Source: Nocardioides psychrotolerans (GTDB lineage Bacteria > Actinomycetota > Actinomycetes > Propionibacteriales > Nocardioidaceae). Taken from it: DNA of 52,423 bases. Location: positions 1 to 52,423 of the forward strand of contig NZ_FOQG01000023.1 of assembly GCF_900113685.1 (NCBI RefSeq). The letters are read 5' to 3'. The first letter of the stretch is position 1. Each line of letters starts with the position of its first letter. The translations under genes were made by a program, and so were the position numbers. The notes beneath the pieces were generated by a model. It worked only from the letters and a program-made list of their open reading frames with translations, did no database searches and was not told where the DNA came from. Below, one piece after another: positions 33,198 to 41,541 of this stretch.

Positions 33198-34210
33198 TGA
33201 CCACGACCCTCGCCGGCCTCGGCGTGCGCAAGGCCGCCATCCTGCTGGTCCAGCTCGGTCGCGACCGGGCGGCCGCTGTCATGAGCAAGCTCGACGACAG
33301 CGAGGTCGAGGCGATCTCCGCCGAGATCGCCCGCCTCGACTCCATCAGCGGTGGCGAGACCGAGTCGGTGCTCACCGAGTTCCGCGACCTGATGACCGCC
33401 CGGGCCCACATCGCGCAGGGTGGCCTCGCCTTCGCCCAGCAGCTCCTCGAGCAGTCGCTCGGCAGCGAGCGCGCCGCGGAGATCATGGAGCGGCTCAACG
33501 CGGCCGCCGTGCAGATGCCCTTCCAGTTCCTGCACCGCGCGGACCCGGCGCAGCTGCGCTCCTTCATCGTCGACGAGCACCCGCAGGTGATCGCCCTGGT
33601 ACTCGCCCACATGACGCCCGACAAGGCCTCGCTGCTGCTCTCCGGCCTCCCGCCCGAGCAGCAGGCCAAGGTCGCCCACCGGATCGCCGTCATGGACCGC
33701 ACCTCACCCGACATCGTGCGCGCGGTCGAGGCGACCCTGGAGCGCAAGCTCTCCTCGATGCTCCAGCCGTCCGACCTCTCACGCGTCGGCGGCCTAGACC
33801 CCCTGGTCAACATCATCAACCGCTCCGACCGCTCGACCGAGCGCCAGATCGTCGAGGGGCTCGAGAGCCTCGACGCCGCCCTGGCCAACGAGGTCAAGAG
33901 CCGGATGTTCATGTTCGAGGACATCGTCGACCTCGACGACCGGTCGATCCAGCAAGTGCTGCGCCAGGTCGACACATCCGAGCTCGCGCTCGCGCTCAAG
34001 GGTGTCGCGGACCAGGTGCGAGACAAGATCACCAGCAACCTGTCCGAGCGCGCCGGCGTCACGCTGGTCGAGGAGATCGAGCTGCTCGGGCCCGTGCGTC
34101 TGACCCAGGTGGAAGAGGCCCAGCAGGCCATCATCCGCACCATCCGACAGCTCGAGGAGCAGGGCCAGATCATGGTCCGGCGAGGGAATGACGATGAGTT
34201 CGTCGACTGA
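33197..34210 (+). CDS. fliG: Flagellar motor switch protein FliG
   Basis: FliG couples stator ion flow to rotation. The 337-aa product has GVRKAAILLVQLGRDRAAAV at the N-terminus (FliF-binding), the middle-domain DEHPQVIALVLAHMTPDKAS (EHPQ motif), and the torque helix region MFMFEDIVDLDDRSIQQVLR with its charged residues. The length is normal. Its C-terminal end overlaps fliH. Confidence 0.95.
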   Translation: MTTTLAGLGVRKAAILLVQLGRDRAAAVMSKLDDSEVEAISAEIARLDSISGGETESVLTEFRDLMTARAHIAQGGLAFAQQLLEQSLGSERAAEIMERLNAAAVQMPFQFLHRADPAQLRSFIVDEHPQVIALVLAHMTPDKASLLLSGLPPEQQAKVAHRIAVMDRTSPDIVRAVEATLERKLSSMLQPSDLSRVGGLDPLVNIINRSDRSTERQIVEGLESLDAALANEVKSRMFMFEDIVDLDDRSIQQVLRQVDTSELALALKGVADQVRDKITSNLSERAGVTLVEEIELLGPVRLTQVEEAQQAIIRTIRQLEEQGQIMVRRGNDDEFVD

Positions 34211-34919
34211 GGCCCGCCCTGACACGGGGCCGGGCGCCGGGGCCGCGGTCCTGCGCGGCGCGAGCGCCGACGCGGCCAGCTCGATGGGCACCCCCGAGCT
34301 GCGCTCGGGCTCGTGGACCCGCTTCGGGGACCGCTCGGTCCTCGGCGACGCGGTCACCGAGCAGGTCCTGTCCGGTCTCGCCGAGAGCACCCGCACGGCC
34401 GCCCGCAGCCAGGGGTACGCCGTGGGGTGGGCCGAGGGCCGGCGCGAGGCCGCCGTCGAGGCGGCCGCCGTCACCACGGTGGCCGAGGAGCAGCGCTGCA
34501 TCGCCGAGGCACACCGCGAGACGGAGCACCGCGCCGCGGTCGAGGCTCTCACCCGGGCCGCCGCCTCGCTCCAGCACACGCTCGCCGCGGTCAGCGCCCG
34601 GGTCGAGGACCAGGCACTCCTGCTTGCCCGTGAGCTCACCGAGGCCCTCGTCCAGCACGAGCTGCGACTGTCCCCCGACCTCGGCGGGGACGTCGTGCGG
34701 CGCGCGCTGTCGGTGCTGCCGGCGGGCCTGCCCGTGACGCTGCGCCTGCACCCGTCGGTCACCGACGCGGCCGCCGTCCGAGAGCTCTCGGAGCAGGGCG
34801 TGCGCGTGGTGGGCGATCCTTCGCTGCAGCCCGGTGACGCGGTCATCGAGGCCGACGACCACGTGGTCGACCTGTGCATCGAGACCGCCCTCGCGCGGCT
34901 CCGCGAGGTGCTGTCGTGA
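34194..34919 (+). CDS. fliH: Flagellar export ATPase regulator FliH
   Basis: FliH binds FliI and links it to the export gate. The 241-aa product has an Ala/Glu-rich long helix (GYAVGWAEGRREAAVEAAAV, RETEHRAAVEALTRAAASLQ), then LLARELTEALVQHELRLSPD and PGDAVIEADDHVVDLCIETA, typical FliH C-terminal features. I use ATG 34194 because GAGGG is 7 nt before it; the ATG at 34188 is only 1 nt away from that site. It overlaps fliG by 17 nt. Confidence 0.85.
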   Translation: MSSSTEARPDTGPGAGAAVLRGASADAASSMGTPELRSGSWTRFGDRSVLGDAVTEQVLSGLAESTRTAARSQGYAVGWAEGRREAAVEAAAVTTVAEEQRCIAEAHRETEHRAAVEALTRAAASLQHTLAAVSARVEDQALLLARELTEALVQHELRLSPDLGGDVVRRALSVLPAGLPVTLRLHPSVTDAAAVRELSEQGVRVVGDPSLQPGDAVIEADDHVVDLCIETALARLREVLS

Positions 34920-36223
34920 CCGCGCTCCTGGACGCCGGGCTCGTCGATCGCGCCCGCGCCTCGATGCTTCCCCTGCGGCTGGGCCGCGTCAGCGAGATGG
35001 TCGGCCTGCACCTGCGGGTCACCGGCCTGCGCGCCGCCGTGGGCGACCTGCTCGAGATCCTGGCGCCCACCCCGGTGCTCGCCGAGGTCGCCGCCAGCAG
35101 CACCACAGGGCTCGTCTGCCTCCCGCTCGGTCACACCGCGGGGCTCGAGGTCGGCGCCCCTGTCCGCCACACCGGCGGTCCCCTGCAGATCCACGTCGGC
35201 GACCGGCTGCGTGGCCGGGTCCTCGACGGTCTCGGTCGCCCGATCGACGGGGGACCCGCCCTCGGCGACCTGCCCGTCGTACGGGTCGAGCAGGCAGCGC
35301 CCGACGCCCTCGCCCGCCCCCGCATCGACCGCCAGCTCGGGCTCGGTGTGCGGGCCCTCGACTCGCTGGTGCCCTGCGGCACCGGGCAGCGGCTCGGGAT
35401 CATGGCCGGCTCCGGGGTCGGCAAGTCCAGCCTGCTGTCGATGATCGCCCGCGGCACCGAGGCCGAGGTCTCCGTCATCGCCCTGGTCGGCGAGCGTGGC
35501 CGCGAGGTGCGCGAGTTCATCGAGAACGACCTGGGCCCCGAAGGCCTGGCCCGTTCCGTCGTCGTCGTCGCCACCTCGGACGCGCCGCCCGTCGAGCGCC
35601 TGCGCGCGGCCTTCGTGGCGACGCGGATCGCGGAGTGGTTCCGCGACGACGGCAAGCACGTGCTGCTGATGATGGACAGCCTGACCCGCGTCGCGATGGC
35701 CCAGCGTGAGATCGGCCTCTCGGCTGGCGAGCCGCCCGCGACCCGCGGCTACCCGCCCAGCGTCTTCGCCCTGCTCCCCCGCCTGCTCGAGCGAGCCGGG
35801 ACCTCGCCCACGGGCTCGATCACCGGGCTCTACACCGTGCTGGTGGAGGGCGACGACATGCAGGACCCCATCGGCGACACCGCCCGCTCGATCCTCGACG
35901 GCCACGTCGTGCTCACCCGTCGTCTCGCGACGGCCGGGCACTTCCCGAGCATCGACGTGCTCGAGTCGATCTCGCGGGTGACCTCCGCGGTCACGACGCC
36001 CGAGCAGCGCGAGGCCGCGATCCAGCTGCGCCGGATGCTCGCCGCCCACCGCTCGGTCCGCGAGCTGGTCGAGATCGGTGCCTACGTCTCGGGCACCGAC
36101 CCCGACGCCGACGCGGCCATCGCCCGGATGCCGGAGATCAACGACTTCCTGCGCCAGCCGATGGACGCCGCCACCCCGCTCGACGAGACCTGGGCGCGCC
36201 TCCAGGGACTGGTGGCACCGTGA
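34916..36223 (+). CDS. fliI: Flagellum-specific ATPase FliI
   Basis: FliI powers loading of substrates in the flagellar type III export system. The 435-aa product has Walker A MAGSGVGKSSLLSMIARG (about residue 162-180), ALVGERGREVREFIENDLGP, Walker B LLMMDSLTRVAMAQREIGLS then AGEPPATRGYPPSVF, and the SITGLYTVLVEGDDMQDPIG loop, all diagnostic. The start is GTG 34916, overlapping the fliH stop (GTGA). Confidence 0.95.
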   Translation: MTALLDAGLVDRARASMLPLRLGRVSEMVGLHLRVTGLRAAVGDLLEILAPTPVLAEVAASSTTGLVCLPLGHTAGLEVGAPVRHTGGPLQIHVGDRLRGRVLDGLGRPIDGGPALGDLPVVRVEQAAPDALARPRIDRQLGLGVRALDSLVPCGTGQRLGIMAGSGVGKSSLLSMIARGTEAEVSVIALVGERGREVREFIENDLGPEGLARSVVVVATSDAPPVERLRAAFVATRIAEWFRDDGKHVLLMMDSLTRVAMAQREIGLSAGEPPATRGYPPSVFALLPRLLERAGTSPTGSITGLYTVLVEGDDMQDPIGDTARSILDGHVVLTRRLATAGHFPSIDVLESISRVTSAVTTPEQREAAIQLRRMLAAHRSVRELVEIGAYVSGTDPDADAAIARMPEINDFLRQPMDAATPLDETWARLQGLVAP

Positions 36224-36663
36224 GCGCCGCCGAGGACCGCGGGCTGCAGGCCGTGTCGCGCGTCCGGGCAGTCCGCGAGCGCGACAGCCGCCTCGGGCTG
36301 CAGCAGGCGATCGTCGAGCAGCGCCAACACGAGCAGGCCGTGGCCGACCTGGAGCAGAGCGTGCGCGAGCACGGCAGCCGGGTCGTCACCGATGCCGCGC
36401 AGTTCGTCGCGCTGCGCGCGTCGCTCGCCGCGCTCACCGACGCCGCGAGCCATCGACGGGGCGAGGCCGACCAGGCCGCCGTCGTACGCTCCAGCGCGGA
36501 CGCGCACTGGCATTCGCACAAGACCCGCCTCTCGGCCGTCGACAACCTCCTCGAGAGCCGCGTCGACGAGCGCCGGGCCGTCGACGCGCACGACGAGGCA
36601 CGCGAGCTCGACGAGGTCGCCGGGCGCCTGTGGCTCCGTCGTACGGCGGGGGGGCGCTCATGA
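36220..36663 (+). CDS. fliJ: Flagellar export chaperone FliJ
   Basis: FliJ sits in the FliI hexamer as a stalk. The 147-aa product is a long two-helix coiled coil (RVRAVRERDSRLGLQQAIVE, QRQHEQAVADLEQSVREHG, RLSAVDNLLESRVDERRAVD, EARELDEVAGRLWLRR), as in FliJ. Sequence conservation in this family is low, so position after fliI is important evidence. Overlaps on both sides are 4 nt. Confidence 0.82.
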   Translation: MSAAEDRGLQAVSRVRAVRERDSRLGLQQAIVEQRQHEQAVADLEQSVREHGSRVVTDAAQFVALRASLAALTDAASHRRGEADQAAVVRSSADAHWHSHKTRLSAVDNLLESRVDERRAVDAHDEARELDEVAGRLWLRRTAGGRS

Positions 36664-37640
36664 GCGTCTCCGACGTCACCAGCCGGATCTCGATGATCCA
36701 GAGCCAGCTCGCGCTGCTCGCCCCGCCGAGGCCCGCCTCGACCGCCTTCAGCGGCGCGCTCGCCACCGCCGGCACCGCGGCACTGGCCGGCATGACGACC
36801 ACGCCCCCGCTCTCCAGCACCGCACCGACCACGGGTGGCACGGCTGGCGCGGGCGTCGGTGGGGAGGCCGTCGTCGCCGAGGCCCGCAAGTACCTCGGCG
36901 TCCCCTACCTCTGGGGCGGCACCGACCCGCAGAAGGGCCTCGACTGCTCGGGGATGATCCAGCTCGTCTACAAGAACCTCGGCATCGACATCCCCCGCGT
37001 CTCCTACCAGCAGGCCACCGCCGGTCGACCCGTCGCATCGCTCGCGGAAGCCCAGCCGGGCGACATCCTGGCCTTCAAGTCGCCGGTAAGCCACGTGAGC
37101 ATCTACATCGGCAACAACCAGATGATCGAGGCACCGCGCACCGGGCTCGACGTGCGTGTCATCGACGTCTACGAGACCCCCGTGGCGATCCGCCGGATCC
37201 TGCCCGAGGGCGGGGCGGCTCCGGTCAGCCGCGCCGGAGCACCGACGGGCGGTGCTGTCGGTGGCGTCCCGTTCGCCGAGCTCTTCAACGGCGCCGCGCA
37301 GAAGTACGGCGTCTCACCCGCCCTGCTCTCCGCCGTGGCCAGGCAGGAGTCGGGCTATGACCCGACCGCCGTCAGCCCAGCCGGCGCCCAGGGCCTCATG
37401 CAGCTCATGCCCCGCACCGCCCAGGGCCTCGGCGTCACCAACTCCTTCGACCCCACGCAGGCCGTCGACGGCGCCGCCCGCCTGCTGCGCGACCTGCTCG
37501 ACCGCTTCGGCTCCACCCCCCTCGCACTTGCGGCCTACAACGCCGGACCCGGCGCGGTGCTGCGCTACGACGGCATCCCGCCCTACCCCGAGACGCAGAA
37601 CTACGTGCGCTCCGTCATGTCGATGCTGGAGGCAGCCTGA
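36660..37640 (+). CDS. Two-domain wall hydrolase: NlpC/P60 peptidase fused to SLT transglycosylase
   Basis: The 326-aa product has a short N-terminal helix and a Thr/Gly linker (to about residue 70). An NlpC/P60 domain follows (VVAEARKYLGVPYLWGGTDP, Cys96 in KGLDCSGM, His145 in PVSHVSIYIG), then a soluble lytic transglycosylase domain (catalytic Glu230 in AVARQESGYDPTAVSPAG, AQGLMQLMPRTAQGLGV, LALAAYNAGPGAVLRYDGIP). One domain cuts stem peptides and the other glycan strands. Embedded between fliJ and fliK, it most likely opens the wall for the rod, the job of FlgJ elsewhere. No signal peptide is visible, so it may be exported by the flagellar system (inference). Confidence 0.85.
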   Translation: MSVSDVTSRISMIQSQLALLAPPRPASTAFSGALATAGTAALAGMTTTPPLSSTAPTTGGTAGAGVGGEAVVAEARKYLGVPYLWGGTDPQKGLDCSGMIQLVYKNLGIDIPRVSYQQATAGRPVASLAEAQPGDILAFKSPVSHVSIYIGNNQMIEAPRTGLDVRVIDVYETPVAIRRILPEGGAAPVSRAGAPTGGAVGGVPFAELFNGAAQKYGVSPALLSAVARQESGYDPTAVSPAGAQGLMQLMPRTAQGLGVTNSFDPTQAVDGAARLLRDLLDRFGSTPLALAAYNAGPGAVLRYDGIPPYPETQNYVRSVMSMLEAA

Positions 37641-38887
37641 TGACGATCGCCCCGATGTCGCCCCCCGTCGTCGCCCCCGGCGCCCCCGGCGCCCCCGGCG
37701 CCCCCGGCGCCGCAGGTGCCGGTGCTGCGGCCACCACGGCGGCCACGCCCGAGGGGCTGGGCTTCGGCGCTCTCGTGGCAGCGCTCGTCGCGGACGCCGG
37801 CACCCCCGTCGAGCCGACGCCGAGTGTCACCGCCGAGCCGACGCCCGACGACACCACCGAGCCTGCCGAAGAGGACAAGGCCGAGTCGGCGCAATGTTGC
37901 ACGACGATGCCGCCGGTCCTGCTCGCCGGTCGCCTGCCTGTCCCGCTTGCGATCTCACTGCCGGCGCCCACCGGCCCGGTGACCACCTCGACCGGCACGG
38001 CCGACGCGCTCGTGCGACAACGCGCCGACTCGGCGCTCACGCCCGAGCCGCTCGTCACGGACCCGGCCACCCCCACCCCCGACGTCGTACGACGACCCGA
38101 GGGCGACGCCGCAGACGCACCCGCCGCTGCGGCCGAGGCCACGAGCACGGCCAGGACGGAAGCCACCGTGCAACAACGCGCCGACTCGGCGTCCCCGGCC
38201 CCCGCCACCGTGCAACAACGCGCCGACTCGGCCAGCACCCCCACGCCGACCGCCGACCCCGGCGCAGCAGCAGCGGCCGGCGTCACGGGCACCAGCCCGA
38301 CGGCAGGGGCCTCGGCCGAACGACCTGCCGCTCCACCCGCCACCGCAGCAGTCACGCGCCAGGTCTTCCCCGAGGTCACTCGGCTCGCCTCTTCGGGCCC
38401 CGGCACCCACCACCTGACGCTGCGCCTCGACCCCGGCTCGCTCGGCGAGGTCCGGGTGACCCTCACGGTGCGCGCCGGAACGGTGCGGGTGAGCCTGGCG
38501 GCCGGCCAGGAGGCGCGCGACGCCCTGCTCCACAGCTCCCCCGACCTGCGCCGACTCCTGGAGCTGGGCGGCGCCGACGCCACCGTCACCATCCGCGACC
38601 TGGGTGCCGCCGGGACGAGCGGGCTGGGTGGCCTGCTCGACCGCAGCACCAGCCGCGACGACACCGCGGCCGCCTACGCCCGCGCCGCTGGGGAGCAGGT
38701 CCCCTCGGGGAGCGACCGCCCCGGCGCCGGCGACTCCGGGCCCCCACGAGGGTTCGGCCACGATCACCACGCACGGACGCGTGAGGACACCACCGCCAGG
38801 GATGGCAGCCCGGACCCGACGACCCCGTCGAGACCGGTCGAGCTGCGCACGTCACGCGGGCCCTCGGGCCTGGACGTGTCCATCTAG
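37640..38887 (+). CDS. fliK: Flagellar hook-length control protein FliK
   Basis: FliK measures hook length and switches export specificity. The 415-aa product starts with a collagen-like tract (GAPGAPGAPGAPGAAGAG, from a 9-nt tandem repeat). A long Thr/Pro/Ala-rich disordered region contains four copies of a peptide around RADSA encoded by a dispersed DNA repeat. The conserved Flg_hook domain follows (about residues 240-320): LTLRLDPGSLGEVRVTLTVR then AGTVRVSLAAGQEARDALLH. The tail is Asp/Arg/Thr-rich. It overlaps the hydrolase gene by one base. Confidence 0.85.
   Translation: MTIAPMSPPVVAPGAPGAPGAPGAAGAGAAATTAATPEGLGFGALVAALVADAGTPVEPTPSVTAEPTPDDTTEPAEEDKAESAQCCTTMPPVLLAGRLPVPLAISLPAPTGPVTTSTGTADALVRQRADSALTPEPLVTDPATPTPDVVRRPEGDAADAPAAAAEATSTARTEATVQQRADSASPAPATVQQRADSASTPTPTADPGAAAAAGVTGTSPTAGASAERPAAPPATAAVTRQVFPEVTRLASSGPGTHHLTLRLDPGSLGEVRVTLTVRAGTVRVSLAAGQEARDALLHSSPDLRRLLELGGADATVTIRDLGAAGTSGLGGLLDRSTSRDDTAAAYARAAGEQVPSGSDRPGAGDSGPPRGFGHDHHARTREDTTARDGSPDPTTPSRPVELRTSRGPSGLDVSI
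37880..38232. repeat. Four coding copies of the 23-nt dispersed repeat inside fliK
   Basis: Copies lie at 37880-37903 (same orientation as the direct intergenic copies at 13063), and at 38012-38035, 38168-38190 and 38210-38232 (inverted). All share the core CGCGCCGACTCGGC or its complement. The last two are identical over 29 nt including the preceding GCCACC. They translate as ESAQCC or as (R/Q)QRADSA. Confidence 0.75.
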
Positions 38888-38900
38888 GAGGAGGAACGCG

Positions 38901-39389
38901 TTGTCCATCCCGGCAATCGAAACCATGGCGCCGCCCACAGGCATGCTCGCCAGCACGTCCACGACGGGCACGGGCTCGGCCGACAAGGAGATGTTCCTGC
39001 AGCTCCTGGTGGCCCAGCTGCGCTACCAGGACCCGATGAACCCGAGCGACACCAGCGAGTTCCTGTCGCAGTCGGCCCAGTTCACCGCTCTCGAGAAGAT
39101 GCAGTCCGTCGCCGACCAGACCGGCGCCCTGCTCGGGGCCCAGATGGCCTTCGGTGGCGCCCAGCTCGTCGGCCGCCAGGTCACCTACACCCTGGGCGAC
39201 GGCACCGAGGGGAGCGGCCTCGTCAGCGGCGTGACCTTCGGACCCTCAGGCCCGGTCCTCGACGTCGGTGGCGTCGAGGTCCCCATCTTCCAGGTCCAGT
39301 CCGTCACCGACGGCACCACGACCACCCCGACCACCCCGACCACCCCGACCACCCCCACGATCCCATCCCTGGCAGTTCCGGCCCTCTGA
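38901..39389 (+). CDS. flgD: Hook-capping protein FlgD
   Basis: FlgD is the scaffold for hook assembly. The 162-aa product has DKEMFLQLLVAQLRYQDPMN then PSDTSEFLSQSAQFTALEKM, the FlgD signature, followed by GRQVTYTLGDGTEGSGLVSG then VTFGPSGPVLDVGG. I choose the TTG at 38901 because AGGAGGAGG lies 6-8 nt before it; the first ATG is at 38925. The protein ends in PTTPTTPTTPT from a 9-nt tandem repeat (about 39325-39360), unusual for FlgD and possibly unstable in length. Confidence 0.88.
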   Translation: MSIPAIETMAPPTGMLASTSTTGTGSADKEMFLQLLVAQLRYQDPMNPSDTSEFLSQSAQFTALEKMQSVADQTGALLGAQMAFGGAQLVGRQVTYTLGDGTEGSGLVSGVTFGPSGPVLDVGGVEVPIFQVQSVTDGTTTTPTTPTTPTTPTIPSLAVPAL

Positions 39390-39408
39390 GGGCCCGAGAG
39401 GACATCCC

Positions 39409-40263
39409 ATGCTTCGCTCACTCTTCGCCGGCATCAGCGGCCTTCGCGTCAACCAGACCATGCTCGACGTCACCGGCAACAACATCGCCAATGCCAACAC
39501 GATCGGCTTCAAGTCCAGCACCGTCGTCTTCCAGGACACGCTGAGCCAGATGCTCACCGGTGCCTCCGGCGCCAGCGCCAGCCAGGGCGGCACCAACTCG
39601 ATCCAGGTCGGCCTCGGCGTGCAGGTCGCCGCGGTCGCCTCCAACCTGCTCCAGGGGTCGGCCCAGATGACCGGTCGTGCCACCGACCTGATGATCCAGG
39701 GTGACGGCATGTTCGTCCTCCAGGACGGCAACCAGCAGATCTTCACCCGCGCCGGTGCCTTCACCTTCGACGAGACCGGCGCGCTCGTCAGCCCCGCGGG
39801 CGCCCGGGTCCAGGGCTACGCGCTCGATGCGGCGGGGGTGGCCACCGGCGGCCTGGTCAACGTCACGCTGGACACCGCCGGGCTCACCCCGGCCGTGCCC
39901 GTCGGCACCGAGCTCACGTCCTACGCGATCGGCACCGACGGCAAGATCCGCGGCGTCTTCTCCGACGGCGTGCAGCGCGACATGGCCCAGCTGGCCCTGG
40001 CCGACTTCAACAACCCCAACGGCCTCGAGCGGGTCGGCGAGACGTCGTTCCGGGAGTCCGCCAACTCCGGCACTGCGGAGATCGACATCCCCGGCGCCGG
40101 CCAGCGCGGCACCCTGATCGGCGGCGCCCTGGAGATGTCCAACGTCGACCTGGCCGCGGAGTTCACCAACCTGATCCTCGCCCAGCGTGGCTTCCAGGCC
40201 AGCTCGCGCGTGATCACGACCTCCGACCAGGTCCTCGAGGACCTGGTCAACATCAAGAGGTAG
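39409..40263 (+). CDS. flgE: Flagellar hook protein FlgE (FlgE/F/G family)
   Basis: The 284-aa product starts MLRSLFAGISGLRVNQTMLD then VTGNNIANANTIGFKSS, and ends GALEMSNVDLAAEFTNLILA then QRGFQASSRVITTSDQVLED, shared by hook and distal rod proteins. The GFKSSTVVFQDTLSQ segment and position after flgD favour FlgE. It is much shorter than enteric FlgE (about 400 aa), near FlgG length, and no flgF or flgG is present in the window. It closes the flgB operon. Confidence 0.9.
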   Translation: MLRSLFAGISGLRVNQTMLDVTGNNIANANTIGFKSSTVVFQDTLSQMLTGASGASASQGGTNSIQVGLGVQVAAVASNLLQGSAQMTGRATDLMIQGDGMFVLQDGNQQIFTRAGAFTFDETGALVSPAGARVQGYALDAAGVATGGLVNVTLDTAGLTPAVPVGTELTSYAIGTDGKIRGVFSDGVQRDMAQLALADFNNPNGLERVGETSFRESANSGTAEIDIPGAGQRGTLIGGALEMSNVDLAAEFTNLILAQRGFQASSRVITTSDQVLEDLVNIKR

Positions 40264-40281
40264 CAGCAGACGTCCGTGCGT

Positions 40282-40312
40282 CGGGCTGCCCGAGTCGCTG
40301 CCGCGCAGCCCG
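40282..40312 (+). terminator. Hairpin after flgE
   Basis: CGGGCTGC (40282-40289) pairs with GCAGCCCG (40305-40312), an 8-bp stem with a 15-nt loop. It lies between flgE and the flbD promoter, a sensible terminator position. Confidence 0.5.
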
Positions 40313-40324
40313 TCGTACGGATCC

Positions 40325-40351
40325 CTCAGGTCTATACCTCCCCTACCGATG
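40325..40351 (+). promoter_or_regulatory. FliA-type promoter of flbD-motA-motB-fliL
   Basis: CTCAGG-N15-CCGATG, 59 nt before the flbD ATG. The spacer is A/T-richer (TCTATACCTCCCCTA) than in other copies. Confidence 0.7.
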
Positions 40352-40410
40352 AGACCTCTGACCGCCACGGATGGCCGTCGAACACCCGCACTAAGGATGG
40401 TGCTCCCCCC

Positions 40411-40773
40411 ATGATCTTGCTGACCCGTCTCTCCGGCTCCGCGTTCGCGCTCAACTCCGAGCTGATCGAACGCGTCGACAGCACGCCCGACACGGTGATC
40501 ACCCTCATCGACGGCTCCAAGTACGTCGTCGCGGAGGGCCTCCACGCCGTCATCAACGCGATCCGTCACCACCGTGCCGAGGTCATCGCCCTCAGCGCCC
40601 ACGTGCAGGTCGGCGAGGTGGACGTCTGGCCGGACGACGACCGGGTGTCTCCCGAGGCGGCCCGCACCCGCCAGGACGTCCCTCCCCCTGCGGACAGCGT
40701 GCCCCGGCTCGCGTCCGTCACCCCCCACCCCTCCTTGCACGTGCACGAGAACCGGTCGGAGGGGAAGTTCTGA
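40411..40773 (+). CDS. flbD: FlbD family flagellar protein
   Basis: The 120-aa product starts MILLTRLSGSAFALNSELIE then RVDSTPDTVITLIDGSKYVV, the FlbD family pattern found before motA in many Gram-positives. The biochemical role is not known. The core is about 65 residues; the remaining Pro/Arg/His-rich tail is an extension. ATG 40411 fits the family start. The TGA overlaps motA ATG (TGATG). Confidence 0.85.
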   Translation: MILLTRLSGSAFALNSELIERVDSTPDTVITLIDGSKYVVAEGLHAVINAIRHHRAEVIALSAHVQVGEVDVWPDDDRVSPEAARTRQDVPPPADSVPRLASVTPHPSLHVHENRSEGKF

Positions 40774-41540
40774 TGGACCTCGCGACCCCCATCGGCATCG
40801 GCGTCGGCTTCGGCGTCGTCTTCGCCTCCCAGATCATGGAGGGCGGCAACCCAATGAGCCTCATGCTCCCGGCGCCGCTGCTCCTCGTCTTCGGCACCAC
40901 CATGCTCGTGACGCTCGCCGGCGGCACGATGCAGGACGCCAAGAACTCGATGGCCGCCCTCAAGCGCGCGTTCACCGGCAACATCACGCCGGCCTCGGAC
41001 GTGGTCCCAGCCGTGGTCCAGCTCGCTGAGCGGGCTCGCCGCGAGGGGCTGCTGGCCCTGGAGGACTCGCTCAAGGACATCGACGACGAGTTCCTCGTCA
41101 AGGGCGTGACGCTGGCCATCGACGGCACCGACCCCGACGAGGTCCGCGAGATCCTCGAGTCGGAGATGATCGCCAAGAAGCGCTCCGACAAGCAGTCCGC
41201 CAAGTTCTTCGCCGACGCCGGCGCCTACGCCCCGACCATCGGCATCATCGGGACGGTCATGGGCCTGGTGCACGTCCTGGAGAACCTCGCGAAGCCCGAG
41301 GAGCTAGGACATCTGATCGCTGCGGCCTTCATCGCCACCCTGTGGGGCGTCATGTCCGCCAACGTCATCTGGCTGCCGCTGGGCAGTCGCCTCAAGCGGC
41401 TCAGCGAGCTCGAGGCCGCCCGCATGGAGATCGTCATCGAGGGCGTCGCCGCGATCCAGGCCGGCTCCAACCCGAGAGTCATCGCGCAGAAGCTCACCTC
41501 GCTGCTGCCCGTGGGTCAGACGGTCCCCGAGGCGGCCTGA
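40773..41540 (+). CDS. motA: Flagellar stator protein MotA
   Basis: MotA with MotB forms the proton channel that drives rotation. The 255-aa product has four membrane segments (about 5-22, 30-48, 147-168, 180-200), the cytoplasmic charged helix AERARREGLLALEDSLKDID, and the conserved Pro in DAGAYAPTIGIIGTVMGLVH, then LAKPEELGHLIAAAFIATLW. It is directly followed by motB, one base apart. Confidence 0.95.
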   Translation: MDLATPIGIGVGFGVVFASQIMEGGNPMSLMLPAPLLLVFGTTMLVTLAGGTMQDAKNSMAALKRAFTGNITPASDVVPAVVQLAERARREGLLALEDSLKDIDDEFLVKGVTLAIDGTDPDEVREILESEMIAKKRSDKQSAKFFADAGAYAPTIGIIGTVMGLVHVLENLAKPEELGHLIAAAFIATLWGVMSANVIWLPLGSRLKRLSELEAARMEIVIEGVAAIQAGSNPRVIAQKLTSLLPVGQTVPEAA

Positions 41541-41541
41541 G

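Noticed and set aside
37670..38240. CRISPR-like appearance of the repeats in fliK
   Set aside because: Spacing is irregular, orientations are mixed, and the region is an intact coding frame with the FliK domain downstream; no cas genes are present.
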